Shown piece after piece: positions 10,055 through 49,839 of a stretch of 64,000 nt of DNA; the stretch's first letter is position 1; each line of letters starts with the position of its first letter. A program made the translations under genes and the position numbers. The DNA is from Magnolia sinica (Eukaryota; Streptophyta; Magnoliopsida; Magnoliales; Magnoliaceae): NCBI RefSeq assembly GCF_029962835.1, contig NC_080577.1, positions 26,952,501 to 27,016,500 of the forward strand, written 5' to 3'. Below the pieces are notes generated by a model. The model worked only from the letters and a program-made list of their open reading frames with translations. It was not told the DNA's origin and did not search any database.

Positions 10055-10980
10055 CTTTCCTACCTCTTTTGAGTTCATGTTACATTTATCTCTATCAATT
10101 TTATAGGGGCCAACTTGGCCATTCATATATATTATTGATGGGGGGGGGAAAAGGATTTTTGAAATTTTGTAATATAAAATGCTTGCTTGATTCCCGCCAA
10201 TGTCTTCAATGGTTGGAGATGTGAGAACATGCATTTCGTGGTGTTGAGTGGGAGCGCTGATGCCGCTGGATCAAGGGCTAGGATTTTTGGTGCATGTGAA
10301 TATCATGGTTCGCTAATCATAAGGCCCACTTTTATAAAATGCAATCCCACGTGTTTGGAACCATCTTGCAATAATCCTTGCTGCTCCACAATTCACGTGG
10401 TTGTACGGTTGGTGAATACGAACCATCCATAGGTGGTGAAATCCCAATACGGTATTACTGTGGGCCCCAGGACCTTGGGTGACATCGTGCCACGGGAATA
10501 TCCCGTGGCTGGTGCAACAGGCAATCCGCTTCCTAGAAAATACATTAATACGTATAGAAATCCTCTGTAACAACTGCCACACGAAGACCATGCGACACCC
10601 AAGTTCTTTGGCCCCACCTGATGTGTGTTACATCCACTGCGTTCATCAGTTGACACATCTCATGCTAGGATCTGCATGGAGATATCAGGCCGCTCATTGA
10701 TTCTCTCATCCTCGAGAGATGCCTATCCCTATCTCACAATATGCCAGAAAATTCAGAAAATTATATATATTTTTATTCAAAAAGTCAATGTAGAACACGT
10801 AAATCCGGCAAAGGTATGTGGAAGAAATATCGAGATGGCAAAACTCAATACCATGGCTTAGGCCATGCTGTGCATGGCCCACTATATATGTCTTAGAATT
10901 GTTTTAGCACACGACAAGAAACTTAAAAAATGGGCAAAAGATACGTCCGGCAAGTTTCAGTGAAATCCTCTTATACATTG
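10055..10980. other. Spacer upstream of the NLR copy
   Basis: It contains short low-complexity runs and a segment with 'gtgggccccagg' typical of the local MITEs. I see no gene here. A promoter for the NLR copy would be expected next to 10054 but no clear box was found. Confidence 0.4.
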
Positions 10981-11500
10981 CTAAGCGAGGATGATAGTCC
11001 AACAGCATATTGGCGTTATGATGCTCCTCCAAAGATTGTGGGGAGAAAGAAGGTGCTAACAATAAATAATCTTCACAAGAGCAAGTTGATCCTTTAAAAT
11101 GTTTGTTTTTTATGCCTTTAAGATGAGGAATTACTGAATCATCTTCCATACATTGTTCGTTTGCAAAGAGATTGTAGGATAAATTTTTTCAAGTTGTTTG
11201 GTGTAGCATGGGTGTTGCCAAGACCCATTGATAGTTTCTTTCTCATGTGGCATAGTGGAGGGAAAAATCAGGAAGGAATTTTGGCAGTTAAGCCTCTTAG
11301 CGGGCATATGGGTCCTATAGTTTGAAAGGAATAGACCATGTTTTAGAAACCTTAGGGGCAGGTTATAGAGGTGTTTAGAAGGGCTAAATTCCATTTAACC
11401 GAATGGTCGATGGCATTGGCCGGAGGTGCAAACCTCGTCTTGTATATTTGTAAATTTTAGGCTTTGGCCTTTTATTAATAATATTATCACGTTCCAAAAA
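10980..11500 (+). mobile_element. LINE (L1-type) 3' end fragment
   Basis: A decayed version of the C-terminal zinc-knuckle region of plant L1 ORF2 can be read, with 'gctcctccaaagattgtgg', the KKVLTI(N/D)NL block and an ERNR-CFRNL-like block, followed by an AT-rich tail. Many stops and shifts are present. Only the extreme 3' part is here, as expected for 5'-truncated insertion. Confidence 0.6.
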
Positions 11501-11924
11501 ATAACATAAAAAATTATCTTATAAAACACTTAAGTTTCGCAAGTTGCTCTACCTGCACACCACACAATGTCTGTGGCCACCACATGCAACCGACCACTTG
11601 TTATTTTCTACATAAATTGGGATTTTTTTAAAGGGGGAAATGATTAGCCTAAACCATGACTACTGAGGTGGAAAACACCATGCCATGCACTACTTTAAAA
11701 TTGCAAAAAAAAAAGGGATAAGGAAACAAGAATTAAAAAAGAAAAAAGGGTAGAGCAAGTTCTTGTAATGATTTTGCAAGTTTTTGAGTTACCAATATAT
11801 AACAGGTGCGTTTGGCTGCACTAAATACCATGAAATTTCATGATTAACCAGTGTGATTTGGTGTAAAACATAATGCAATTTCTTGATATTTGGTACAGCC
11901 AAAAGTTTCCTAAAAGTGGATCCT

Positions 11925-12035
11925 TGCTCTTGCTCGGGTGGTAGACTCTCGGGAGTTTCAACACCCGGTCAAGGGTTCGCGTATCCATAGGTGGTGAAAG
12001 CCCACTTCGGCGTGTGTGTGGGGGTGTGTGTGAAG
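11925..12035 (+). mobile_element. tRNA-derived SINE fragment
   Basis: It has a tRNA-like head with box A-like gctcgggtggtaga and box B-like gggttcgcgtatcc, then a GT-rich tail. Imperfect flanking repeats (agtttcctaaaagtgga and agttcccaaaaagtgaga) may be its target duplication. The head differs from that of the SINE at 9852, so it is another family. Confidence 0.5.
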
Positions 12036-12039
12036 TTCC

Positions 12040-12680
12040 CAAAAAGTGAGAACGCAGATTTTTAGAAGGCACTGGGCGTGTACCTCAAATCCAAACCACC
12101 CAACAATGGTCCTGCTTATTTAGATGTTGGTGGTATCCCCAAAATCTGATTAACGGACGTTGTCAAACTGACTGATTGCTCCTTGGAGATATTGACGGTC
12201 TACTACATGCACACCAATCTACAAGGTACGACCACAGTTTTAAGTGTAATTTTCAGATTATGACCCATTTACAGGACCAGTTCAGGTTATAACCCATTTA
12301 CAGTGGGTCCCACTACTTGCACTGTCTGAACTCAAGGTGAGTCTCACACGATCCCCATAGGGCTGCTACTGTGGCACTGTAATTGTGGTGTAACATAGAA
12401 ACCAGATTCTTCCAATAGGTGAAATGAGAATTTCCAACTAATAACCAATAGTGCATGCAACGAGGAGAACCTTGACACAGTGGTGAAGTATATTGGATGA
12501 TACACGGGCACTGAGAAAGTGTATACATGGCATACAAGTACTTCAAATTAAACTGCCCAAATTATGAGTCCCATTTTAGATCATATCATAAACCAAAAAT
12601 TAAACTTATTATTTAATAATACTATAACTATCGGATTGGTGAAAATACCCAACAGTTCTATAAAGGAAAAAAGAGTTCAA
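12040..12680. other. Spacer, no gene seen
   Basis: Moderately AT-rich sequence with no open frame of note and no recognised repeat. Confidence 0.4.
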
Positions 12681-12681
12681 T

Positions 12682-12835
12682 ACACCGATCCATGTAGCTC
12701 AAGTGGTAGACTGAGTAAAGAGAACTTCGTTTCAACACTAAGGTCTTGGTATTGATTCCCAAGTGGGGTGTGGCTAACGGTGAGGTGTGTACTAACAATG
12801 GGGTGTGTACAGGTGTGGCTAACAGTAAGGTGTGA
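12682..12835 (+). mobile_element. tRNA-derived SINE, same family as at 9852
   Basis: It shares 'tagctcaagtgg', 'ctcaagtggtagactgag' and the 'gtggctaac...ggtgtg' tail motifs with the SINE at 9852. The poly(A) is lost and no target duplication was found, so it is the older copy. Confidence 0.65.
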
Positions 12836-13408
12836 AGCTAGGATTTGCAAACGATTCTGATTTGGGAATTGTTACTCAGTTACATTGAACCCAAAAGTTT
12901 ATGCAGTTTGATTTGAGTTACTATACATGCATACAACTCTCAGCGCCTGCATATCAAGCATAGTCTGTGGAAGTATCAAATGACCCCCCCTTTTTTTTTA
13001 ATCAAGGGGCGCTAATAACAAAAGAAAAAGGAAAAAAAAAAAAAGCAAATAGAGAAGAAAATAAGAAAATTGGCATACGACCATTCGATTAATTTGTTAG
13101 ACAGATTCCATGATACAATCTTGGAGAAGCCAACTTACCACAGCTCCAAGGGAAGGAGTGTCCAGCTCAGCAGCTCCGGACTAGTTGCTGTGTCCACCAC
13201 AGAGCAACAGTGATGGCCTAAGATGGCTCACCTGCTATGGGTTCTTAATTCAAACACTACAAAGAGTGCAGAAAGAAAAAGATAAAAGCAGAACAAAACC
13301 CATGAGACTCGGTAAATAATTTACAGCATACAGCATTATGCACAAGTAGGTTATGGTTTTCAGCATCATGAGAAACAGGCTCAAAGAACTACAATTAAAA
13401 CCAGAACA
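12836..13408 (-). other. Probable 3' UTR and downstream flank of SnRK1 alpha
   Basis: This follows the SnRK1 stop codon on the minus strand. No coding sequence is seen. No perfect AATAAA stands out close to the stop; AT-rich stretches at 13300-13330 are candidates for the 3' end. Confidence 0.35.
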
Positions 13409-41054
<27,646 letters not shown>

Positions 41055-41929
41055 TCTCCTATTGTAAGTACACAGTCAATATTAAAACTAAAAGGAAAGA
41101 CAGTCTGACCAAACAGAATCCAGAAATGGCCTAGAGTTATGATATAACATCTTTCGAAGGCAACGAAACAAACAAAGGGCATCACTCAAAAATAATAAAT
41201 AAATAAATAAATATGGCAGACAAAAGGCAATGCGACCAACAACCAAAACAACAAAACAAGCGGAAAAAAAAAAATGGGTATTAGTCATCCGTGTTGAATG
41301 CAACAACCCAACTAGTCCAGGGAGATGGTAGGATAAGTTACATGCTCCAAAAAATTCCGTGGGACCTGTCCTAAGTGCACGTCTCCTTACTATTGCTTTA
41401 GGCTATTGTCCGCTCATGGCCATTTCAAGAGTAGAGCAAAATAAGTTGAAGTAAAACTTTAAAAATAGCAAAATGGGGCTCTAAAATGTTCATGGTGGAT
41501 TCTCAAGCAATGACTACCACATCCATCTTAGCTTTACCAGATTGCTCTAAAATGTTTGTGGTGGATTGTGATGCATCAAGGACTGATACTGGCACAATGC
41601 TAACTCAAGAAGGTGACCATTAGCTGTTACAAGCAAAGGCTTGTTTAGATGACACCATAATTCGTCCACATACAAGAAATAGTACTTGTAGTTATCCATG
41701 TGATTAAAAAAGTGGCAGTCATATCTTTTAGTGCAACATTTACCACAGGCATTAAATACTTCACCCCAGATCAGTGAAATTTGTCATCCAAGTTAATTGG
41801 ATACAATCAATGTTCAGATCATCATCATCATCGAAGCCTAATTCAAGTTAATGGGAAATGATCAGTGTTCAGAGTATCAGTTTCATTACATGTATTGATG
41901 ACTTGGGATATGGAAACAAACAGGTATAG

Positions 41930-42490
41930 ATATCATTGATAATATCGCAAATACCAGGTAGAATATCGCCGTCTGAAGGAAACATTGGGAAAAAATCAGG
42001 TTAAATTTTCCAGTGAAACTTCAAGAGATGTTAAAAGACATGTTTACACACTTAGGACTCAAAATATTACAAAAACAAAAAACAAAAAAAAAACAAAAAA
42101 CGTAATTAGTTTCTATCAAACAAGGGCCCAAATTTTGATGTGCTAAGTTTAAGAAATAACGCAATAATTCAGCACATATAATGCACTAATTTAAAACACC
42201 CCTAGGAGAAATCACCAAAAAAATTTGGTTTTTGGTTTACTATTTTTTTTCTAGAATTTTGCAGGTATTAAAGCTGCCATTGTCGATAATATCGCATGAT
42301 AATGATGAGACAATGTATTTTTTCAACGGGATGTTGTCGATATCTTGCAATAATGTCAATACAAGTGATAATATCAACGATATCGTCAATGATATCTTGC
42401 AAATTTTATTTTCCCCCCAATAACTGTATAGCTAACCAAACAAAACCGATAATATCATTGATATTATCAATAATATCAGTGATACTAGGA
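41930..42490. repeat. GATATC/GATAATATC-rich repeat patch
   Basis: Many degenerate copies of gataatatc and cgatatc occur, in two clusters (about 41.93-41.99 and 42.28-42.49 kb). The layout recalls the motif-dense ends of the E1-E3 elements, but the motif differs and no inverted ends or target duplication were found. Confidence 0.5.
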
Positions 42491-43098
42491 ACACTGGATA
42501 TAATTATGAGATCAGATTAGAGGACAGAAATAAGATGGCTAAAACGTCTTGTTCCAACAACAAGCGTTCCAAATAGCAATATTGCCTCTTGCTTATGGGC
42601 ATCTCTGGTTCATGGTAATGATTTTGAGTTTCTTTTCTTTTCTTTTGGTGAGAGCGGGTTTTTACAAGAGTGATGACAGTTTTTTGTTGAGATTGATGAG
42701 TTCCCAATAGTGGTGATGAGCCTTTGGAGTGTTGTACCAATGTCACATGCCTACAAAACTTAAGAAAAAATTCCACAACACAGCTATTCAATCTAGAAAC
42801 ATTCGAGTACCCATCACACATGAGGGTGAACACACATACCAGCCAATAGCTACTCTAGACAGACACATGATTGAAAGGAACGATAGCGCAGAGACTGGAT
42901 TATTAGTTTACTAGGCACACCTGCCACTAGAAGTTATTCCAATTACAAAAAAGGATCCAAATGTCAGCTTGCGGGCAAGGCTTTATTTCCAAGGAGGGTG
43001 TTAGTTTATGATTATTGTTTTGAATGTGGCATGCATAGACGTGTGTTGGTGGGTGAGTAGGCATGGACTATTACGAGTATGAATGTAGCATTTGAGAC

Positions 43099-43102
<4 letters not shown>

Positions 43103-43161
<59 letters not shown>
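43103..43161. repeat. (CT)n microsatellite
   Basis: An almost perfect CT run of about 59 bp in the SnRK1 5' UTR intron. Confidence 0.95.
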
Positions 43162-43164
<3 letters not shown>

Positions 43165-43765
43165 AATGTGTGGAGCCTATACAAGTGAATGCAATGAATA
43201 TTACACTCATTATGTTTGACAGTATGTAAGTATACATACAAACATATATACATGTGGGTGTAAAATTGTTGTTTTGGGCTTTCTTCGATATCAAAGGCAC
43301 ATGGAAACCTATTCGGCCAAGATCTCTTCGGCCACCCACATGCGGCAAACGCCTTCATCAGAAAACCACATCTGGAAAGGTCGGATTCTGCCCTAAAATG
43401 CCATCCAGTACGACCAGCAAACCGTATGGAAGCGACAAATGAAACAGATATTTACTGCCACCATGACTGCATATCAGATATACAGAGAGGGAGAGATAAT
43501 TGGCAGATCGTACGCGGTTCAATTGACGAGAGAATAGAGAGAGAAAGGGAAGGAGATCAGGCTAACTTATAGTTGCCGGATCGAGTGCATTCAAAGACAT
43601 TTACTTCAATCGAGCCGACCAGATTTCGGGCCACGATTTAGATGAGGCATGGCCAAAAAATCACGATGATCGGGAGTTTTGTTGACCGTTCGTTCAGGGG
43701 CCAGTGGGAATTAAATCAACGGATGAAATCGATAGGTAGAGAAGAAGGAAATCCATACCTAGTAC

Positions 43766-43910
43766 CTGTAATAGAAGAGATCGGCCTTGTCGCGCGGAAG
43801 AGGATTCGAAGGGGAAGGGATTCGAAGGGGAGGGAATTCGAACGGAGAGAAAGCCCTGTAGCCTCTCCGAGCATAGGAGAAATTATATGGTGGCGAGTTA
43901 TATGATACTC
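43766..43910 (-). promoter_or_regulatory. Probable SnRK1 alpha 5' UTR exon and core promoter
   Basis: On the minus strand two TATA-like boxes (atataact at 43896-43903, atataatt at 43881-43888) precede a CT-rich leader with repeated 'ccttcgaatcc', which ends at the donor at 43766. An ATG at 43874 would open a reading frame that overlaps the main start out of frame, if transcription began upstream of it; with the nearer box it would be excluded. The assignment rests on position and splice signals only. Confidence 0.4.
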
Positions 43911-44698
43911 AGGATGCCCATGAAGCTTGATACACAGGTACTCAGAAATTGTACATGTGAAAATAAATTAACTCAAATTAAACCGACTAAATTGTGGAAC
44001 CCACTGTCGATAAGTAAAATAAAAAATATGATGTTAATTTAAAATTTATATTATCTGATTCATTGATACTTGTTTATGGAAATAGGACCGTTGGATACTT
44101 CAATTTTAACAATCTAAAGTGTGTCCACCAATCTGATAGTCACATGATGTAAATTTTGGTTCATGATACCGCTGAACCAGGAAGCATGATTTGGGTAGTC
44201 TAATTTGAGTTATTTGTATTCAAAGTATGCAATTTCCAAGTGCATGTGCATCATCCACCACACTCCGCCGGAGTATCAAACTTCTTCTATTACATATGAT
44301 ACGCGACCCGGAGCTTTGACCGCATACACATGTTTTTCTTTCCAATCTGACAAGTGGAGCCCGTCGTGTAATCTATACCGTTGATCTGTTATCTCCCACT
44401 GTGGACGGCGTATGAGATAAAAAATTCAGAATATTTTGACGTTTAATTTTAGTAATTTCCATTTTAATGTGGAGAGTTTTATTTCCCTTTTTTAACCATC
44501 TATTATGGACTGTGAAAATGTCATTCAGGAGTTTTTATTCCAGATGTTCAATCCATGTTGGGATACAATAGATCAACGGTGTCGATTAACGATTCATCTG
44601 TCCACTTTGTCGAAACTGGAAAAAGGTGTGTAATATTTGAAAACGTTAGGCGTACACCACATAATTCAATCAGCTGGTAAGAGGATTTTGAGCAAATG
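43911..44698. other. Upstream flank of SnRK1 alpha
   Basis: It has AT-rich stretches, including 'gtgtccaccaat', which resembles the AT-rich interior of elements E1-E3. No gene was seen. Confidence 0.35.
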
Positions 44699-44789
44699 GC
44701 CTCCAAGTATGACTTGAGCGAGGTTTTGACCTCTCACTCAGCAACCTTATTTTTTTCATCCTTAGGGGACTTTTTTTTTGTTTTTTTAA

Positions 44790-47700
44790 GGATGAAATTG
44801 CCTTATGCCACATGCCTTTTTGAATAGAGGATTGTGGGTCTGACAAAGTTATAAATGGGTCCACTCCTTTAAAGTTTTAATCCATTTATTTGTTTAAGGG
44901 CATGCTGGGACATTGGAGGTCGTTAATTTCATCTTCATTCAAGCCTTCTGTGGCTCTTAATGGAGATAATGGTCTTTCTTTTATAATTGTTTCCTCTAGT
45001 GTGGTCCATTCCTAATTTTTCTCTCATTCTTGGGGCCATGCCTTGAAATTATTTTTTCAAGCTAATGGTATAAGTGAATTTTAATGGAGATATATGGTGG
45101 GGCCCACAATAATAGTCTGAAAAGCTATATGTGAGGTTAGACCAAAATTCCAACCCATTTTAGGGATTTTATTTTTATTTAAAGGTTTTGTAAGAGAGAG
45201 GATCACAACCCGTTTGAGAGAGGGGGGACCACCACTAAAGAAGGTGGTTAAGATCGATGCTTACACCTCCATGGAACCCACTTCGGCAATCTTCCAGCGT
45301 GTTTACAGTCATAATCCCTTCATTTCGACAACATTTTGAAACTTGTCTTCATTTTGGCAATCTGTTTCAAGTTTTTCTTCAAGGGAGTGTGACTGATATG
45401 TCAGATACAGATAATAATGTGTAATTGGTTTGTTTTTTGGGCAGGTGGCCATTGTGAATCACATGTGGGTACTGTGGATCACCCTGGCCAGTGTTGATCC
45501 CACCTAGGGCACCCTGTGGATCCTACATAGGCACTCTCTGAAGCCTACTTGAGTAATGTGGATCCCACCTAAGCATACTATGGATCCCACTTGGGCACTT
45601 TTTTTTGTGAATGTTAAATTAATGAATGTGTATGTGTATGTTATTGTAGGTTGTGAATGTTGAAATATATGAATGCAAATACGAGTGTGATTGTTAATGT
45701 AGAAGTGGATATGGATTTTGAATTGAATGAATGAGAATGTGGAAGTGCATGTGGGTGTGGAAGTGCATATGACTGTTGATTTGTACCAACGAAGATGTGG
45801 AAGTAGATATGGATGTGGAAGTGGATATGAATGTGGAAGTGGTGGATTTGTATGAATGTGGATGTGGAAGTGTATGCAGTTGTGAAATTTAAATCGTATG
45901 GTGTAAAAATATGGAAGTGCGCTTGGATGTGGAAGTAGATGTTAATGTTGATTTATATGGTGTGCATGTGAATGTAGTTGTTAATGTTGAATTGTATGAA
46001 TACAAATATGGTAGTGCATGTGGTTGTCGAAGTGAATATGAATGTTGATTTATATGGTGTGGATGTGGATGTGATATAAATGTTGAATTGTATGAATTAA
46101 TGTGAAAGTGCATGTGAATATGGTTGTGGGTTGTGAATGTTGAACTATATGAATGCAAATGTGATAGTGCATGTGAATGTTGAACTATATGAATGAAAAA
46201 AATGGGAACATATGTGGATATGGTTGTAAATTTTAAATTATATGAATGAAAATATGAAAGTGCATGTGAAATATAGTAGTGGATGTGTATTTTGAATTGA
46301 ATGAATAAAAATGTGGATGTGAGTGTGGATGTAGAAGTAGAAGTATATGTAAATGTTGAATTGAATGCATGAAAATGTATAAGTGAATGTAGATGTGGAT
46401 GTAGATGTTAATGTAAATCTAAGGGATGTATCCCCTGAGCATAGTGGATCGCATTGGAGGGGGAGCGGATCCTCTCTGAGCACTGTGGATCTCACTTGGG
46501 GGTGGATCCCCCAAGCACTGCGGATCGCACCTGGACCAAGTGTGATTCATAATGCTTGATGGGATCTTCCTATACTCACATCTTCATTCACATACCTATC
46601 CATATTCATATCTTTGTTTACATCAACATCTTCAATTTAACATTCACATCCACATTCACATCTATATTTTTATTCATTTACATTCAACATTCACATCCAT
46701 TTCATGCATTGTACAATCGCATCCACATTATGATTCATTCAATTTAACATTCACATCCATTTATTCATTCATTTTATTCAACATTCGCATATCTCATTTT
46801 TTCAAATAATATGATTTATTTACAAATAGTGTATGTGGATGTGGGATGTAGATGTGAATTTGAAATTGTCTGAATGTAAGTGTGGTAATGCATGTGAATG
46901 TGATGTTGAATTATATTAATGTAAACATGAAAGTGCATGTGCATGTGAATTTTGACCTGCATGAATGAAAGTGTGTAAGTGGATGTGAATTTTGAATTAT
47001 ATGAATAAAAAATATGAAAGTGAACGTGGATGTAGAAGTGGTTGTGGATGTTGAATTGTATGAATGCGAATATGAAAATGTATATGCATGTGGAAGTGGA
47101 TGTGAATTTTGAATTGTATAAATGAAAATATAAAAGTGAATGTACACGTGAATGTTGAATGAAATGAATGTAGAGGTGAATGTGGACGTAGGGGGTGAAG
47201 CATTGTGGATCGCACCCGATGCGAGGTGGGGGGATCCCTTCCGAGCATTGTGGATCTCACCTGGGAGTGGATCTACCCTACCCCGAGCACTGTGGATCTC
47301 GCCTAGGGAGGAGGGGTGGATCTCCCCTACCCTGAGCATTGTGGATCTTGCCTAGGGAGGGGGGGTAAATCACATAGTGCTTGGGGGGGGGGGGGTGATC
47401 GGAGTCACCCCTACCCTGAGCAGTTTGGATCCTCCTCCCAAGGTGCGATCCATAGTGCTTAGGGGGATCCACCCCCTAGGTCCAAATTCACTTCCATATC
47501 CACCTTCACCTCCACCTCCACTTCTACATCCATATCCACCTTCACATTCACTTTCACATTTTCATTCATTCAATTCAACATTCATATCCACTTTCACATT
47601 CACGTTTTCATTCATTCAATTCAGATTTCACATCACTTCTGCATTTTCATTTATACAATTTGAAATTCACATCCACTTTCATATGCACATGTACTTTCAC

Positions 47701-49122
47701 ATTTGCATTCATACAATCCAAAATTCACATCCACTGCCATATGCACATGCACTTTTACATTTGCATTTATACAATTCAACATTCGCATCCACTCATACAT
47801 CATAAACATATCATATTCTTTAAAAATATATGAGAGAAGACATGAATGTTTAATATAATAAATGGACATGTGGATGTGAATAATGAATCAAAATATGAAT
47901 GTGGACATGGAATGGATAAAGCGGATGTGAATAATGAATATGAATGAATGAAAATGTAAATGTGGATGTAGATGTGGATGTGGATGTGGAGGTGAATGTG
48001 AATGTTAAATTGAATATGTAGATGTACATTTAGATAGAGATATGAGGGTGGATGAATCCCCATAAGCGTGGATCGCACGACCTCTTAGGTGCGGTTCACA
48101 GTGCTTGGGGGGATCCACCCCCCTCAGGTGTGATCCATAGTACTCAGGGGGGATCTACCCCTCACGTTCACATTTACTTCTATTTCCACATTCACCTCTA
48201 CCTACACCTTCACATCCACATTCACTTCTGGAGTGGGTCTCACATAGGCGGCAACAATAGTCCTAACTACCTTGTAGGGTAGTGGTCCCCTCTCTCGAAA
48301 AAAATAGCTTCCACAATAATTCAAGTAGGACTTTCTTGTCCTACATAACACTTTTTGGACTATTATTGTGGGGTTCCCCATGCATCTCCATTGAAATTCA
48401 CTCCAACCATTAGCTCGAAAAAATAATTTTAAGGCATAACCTCAAGATTAAGGGAATAAGACATCATGAGTGAACTACACTAGATGAAATAACTCCGAGC
48501 AGAAGTCTGCTATCATGCCTATTTGGGTGCAACGGAGGTCTCGGATGAAGATGAAATCAACATCCTCTAATGCCCCGGGATGATACGAAACAAATGAATG
48601 GATTAGATATCTTAAGGAGCGGGCCCATTTGTGGCTTCGTGAGACCCACAATCCCCTCTTCGAAAGGGGTTTCTTCAACTTATGAGTTATGAAAAAGAAA
48701 AGAAGAAACAACTAAATGGCCTTATGTGGCAAGGGAACCACCTTTTGAACCTGTCTTGGATCTTATGTAGGGCCCACTAGATTGTCGTGAAGCAAATTCA
48801 ACTCATCCACATCAAAGGGGCTCTAATTTCATGTCATCGGCCCAAGTTTAAGGGCAAAACTCATTACGAATGGACTAAATCGGATAAAATAATTCAGAAT
48901 TAACGAACAACATTTATATAGTTGTGGGCCACTTAGAGCTTTAACAAAAAACTAGAAAAATCCTTTTTATGGGTTAACATCCGTCCGTTAATGTGAACGG
49001 ATCAGATCTACTAAGGGATGGGCCCAATCATTGTTTTAGTGGGGCTCACAATCCATTTTGAAAATGATCTCTCAAATTTTTAAGACAAGTTGGCTTCTAT
49101 GATGGAGTAGGTGGCAAAAGGG
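44790..49122. mobile_element. Element A: foldback-type element inserted in the left arm of B
   Basis: A left arm (44.79-45.29 kb) matches the inverse of 48.24-48.76 kb over about 500 bp (for example 'gaattttaatggagatata' against the inverse of 'catctccattgaaattcac'). A second, diverged right arm in the same orientation runs 48.77-49.12 kb. Between the arms lie only degenerate tandem repeats. No coding capacity was seen. Exact ends are uncertain by some tens of bases. Confidence 0.6.
45450..48235. repeat. Polarity-switching tandem repeat core of element A
   Basis: There are two unit types: a roughly 6-bp degenerate GTGGAT/GTGAAT unit and a roughly 24-bp unit around GTGGATCCCACCTGGGCAC. The 6-bp arrays read forward at 45.64-46.43, 46.83-47.19 and 47.84-48.04 kb and reverse at 46.56-46.80, 47.49-47.82 and 48.16-48.23 kb. 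The 24-bp clusters sit at the switch points (45.45-45.60, 46.43-46.54, 47.19-47.48, 48.05-48.16 kb). Confidence 0.75.
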
Positions 49123-49310
49123 CAAATTTGGAGTTTTTTTTTCTACTGTACGCCTCACTTTTAAGCCACCCACCTTTGTCATTTCCTCCAAACTTACTTT
49201 ACCAAACTAAGCCCTTGTTGTACGGCCACACTTTTACTAGACCAAAATGCCTTTGCTATATCAGAAACGTAACTTCGAAAGCTGCTGTTCACCTCACGCC
49301 GTTTCACCCT

Positions 49311-49590
49311 AGCAGTAAAACTACCATTTTCTGATTCTTCTCTCCTCTTTGTAATTGTCTACCCTAGCAGAAAAACTCTCATTTTTTATTTCTTCTCTCC
49401 TCTACGTGATTGTCCACTCTAGTAGTTAAATCTCTATTTTCTAATTTCTTCTCTCCTCTTTGTGATTGTCCATTCTAGCAGTAAAACCCCCACTTTTTTA
49501 TTTCTTTTATCCCCTTTGTGATTGTTCACCTTAGCAGTAGAACCCCAAATTTTTGTATTTTTTTTGTCAAGAATACACTTGCAACATATG
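49311..49590 (+). repeat. 55-56 bp tandem repeat, about five units
   Basis: agcag or agtag marks each unit at 49311, 49366, 49421, 49477 and 49533. The unit contains ttcttctctcctctttgtg and gattgtccac. It lies in element B. Confidence 0.85.
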
Positions 49591-49839
49591 TCATTTTCGA
49601 GTTTTGTCAACCCAAGATAGGATGAAAATGGTGCCCCCATGAAAGAAGCTACGAATGGCAGGTATATTTCAAATCCTTAACTTCGTTATGTGGACCCCAT
49701 CGTATTTTATATGATATATCCGCACCGTCCACAATCCAGTTATTTTATTTAAACATCCTAGGGCATATCCTGAAAAATGAGGCAAATTCAATGCCTAAAT
49801 GTCCCACATTGAGGCTTTTTAAAAAAAAGAACAAAGACT

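Larger units (their letters stand above)
41059..43765 (-). other. SnRK1 alpha 5' UTR intron (2.7 kb)
   Basis: The acceptor CAATAG (41059-41060) is four bases before the start codon. The most likely donor is TACAG|GTACTAG at 43765, with a second option eight bases on (CTAG|GTATGG). Inside are a GATATC-rich repeat patch (41.93-42.49 kb) and a CT microsatellite (43.10-43.16 kb). The exact donor needs transcript data. Confidence 0.55.

Noticed and set aside
43642-43905. 87-codon plus-strand frame opposite the SnRK1 5' UTR
   Set aside because: It is Arg/Glu-rich because it is the complement of a CT-rich leader; there is no homology or promoter support.
46911-47805. Several frames above 100 codons in 45.5-48.3 kb
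   Set aside because: They are His/Thr/Ser/Phe-rich translations of the degenerate 6-bp repeats and occur on both strands wherever the array changes direction.
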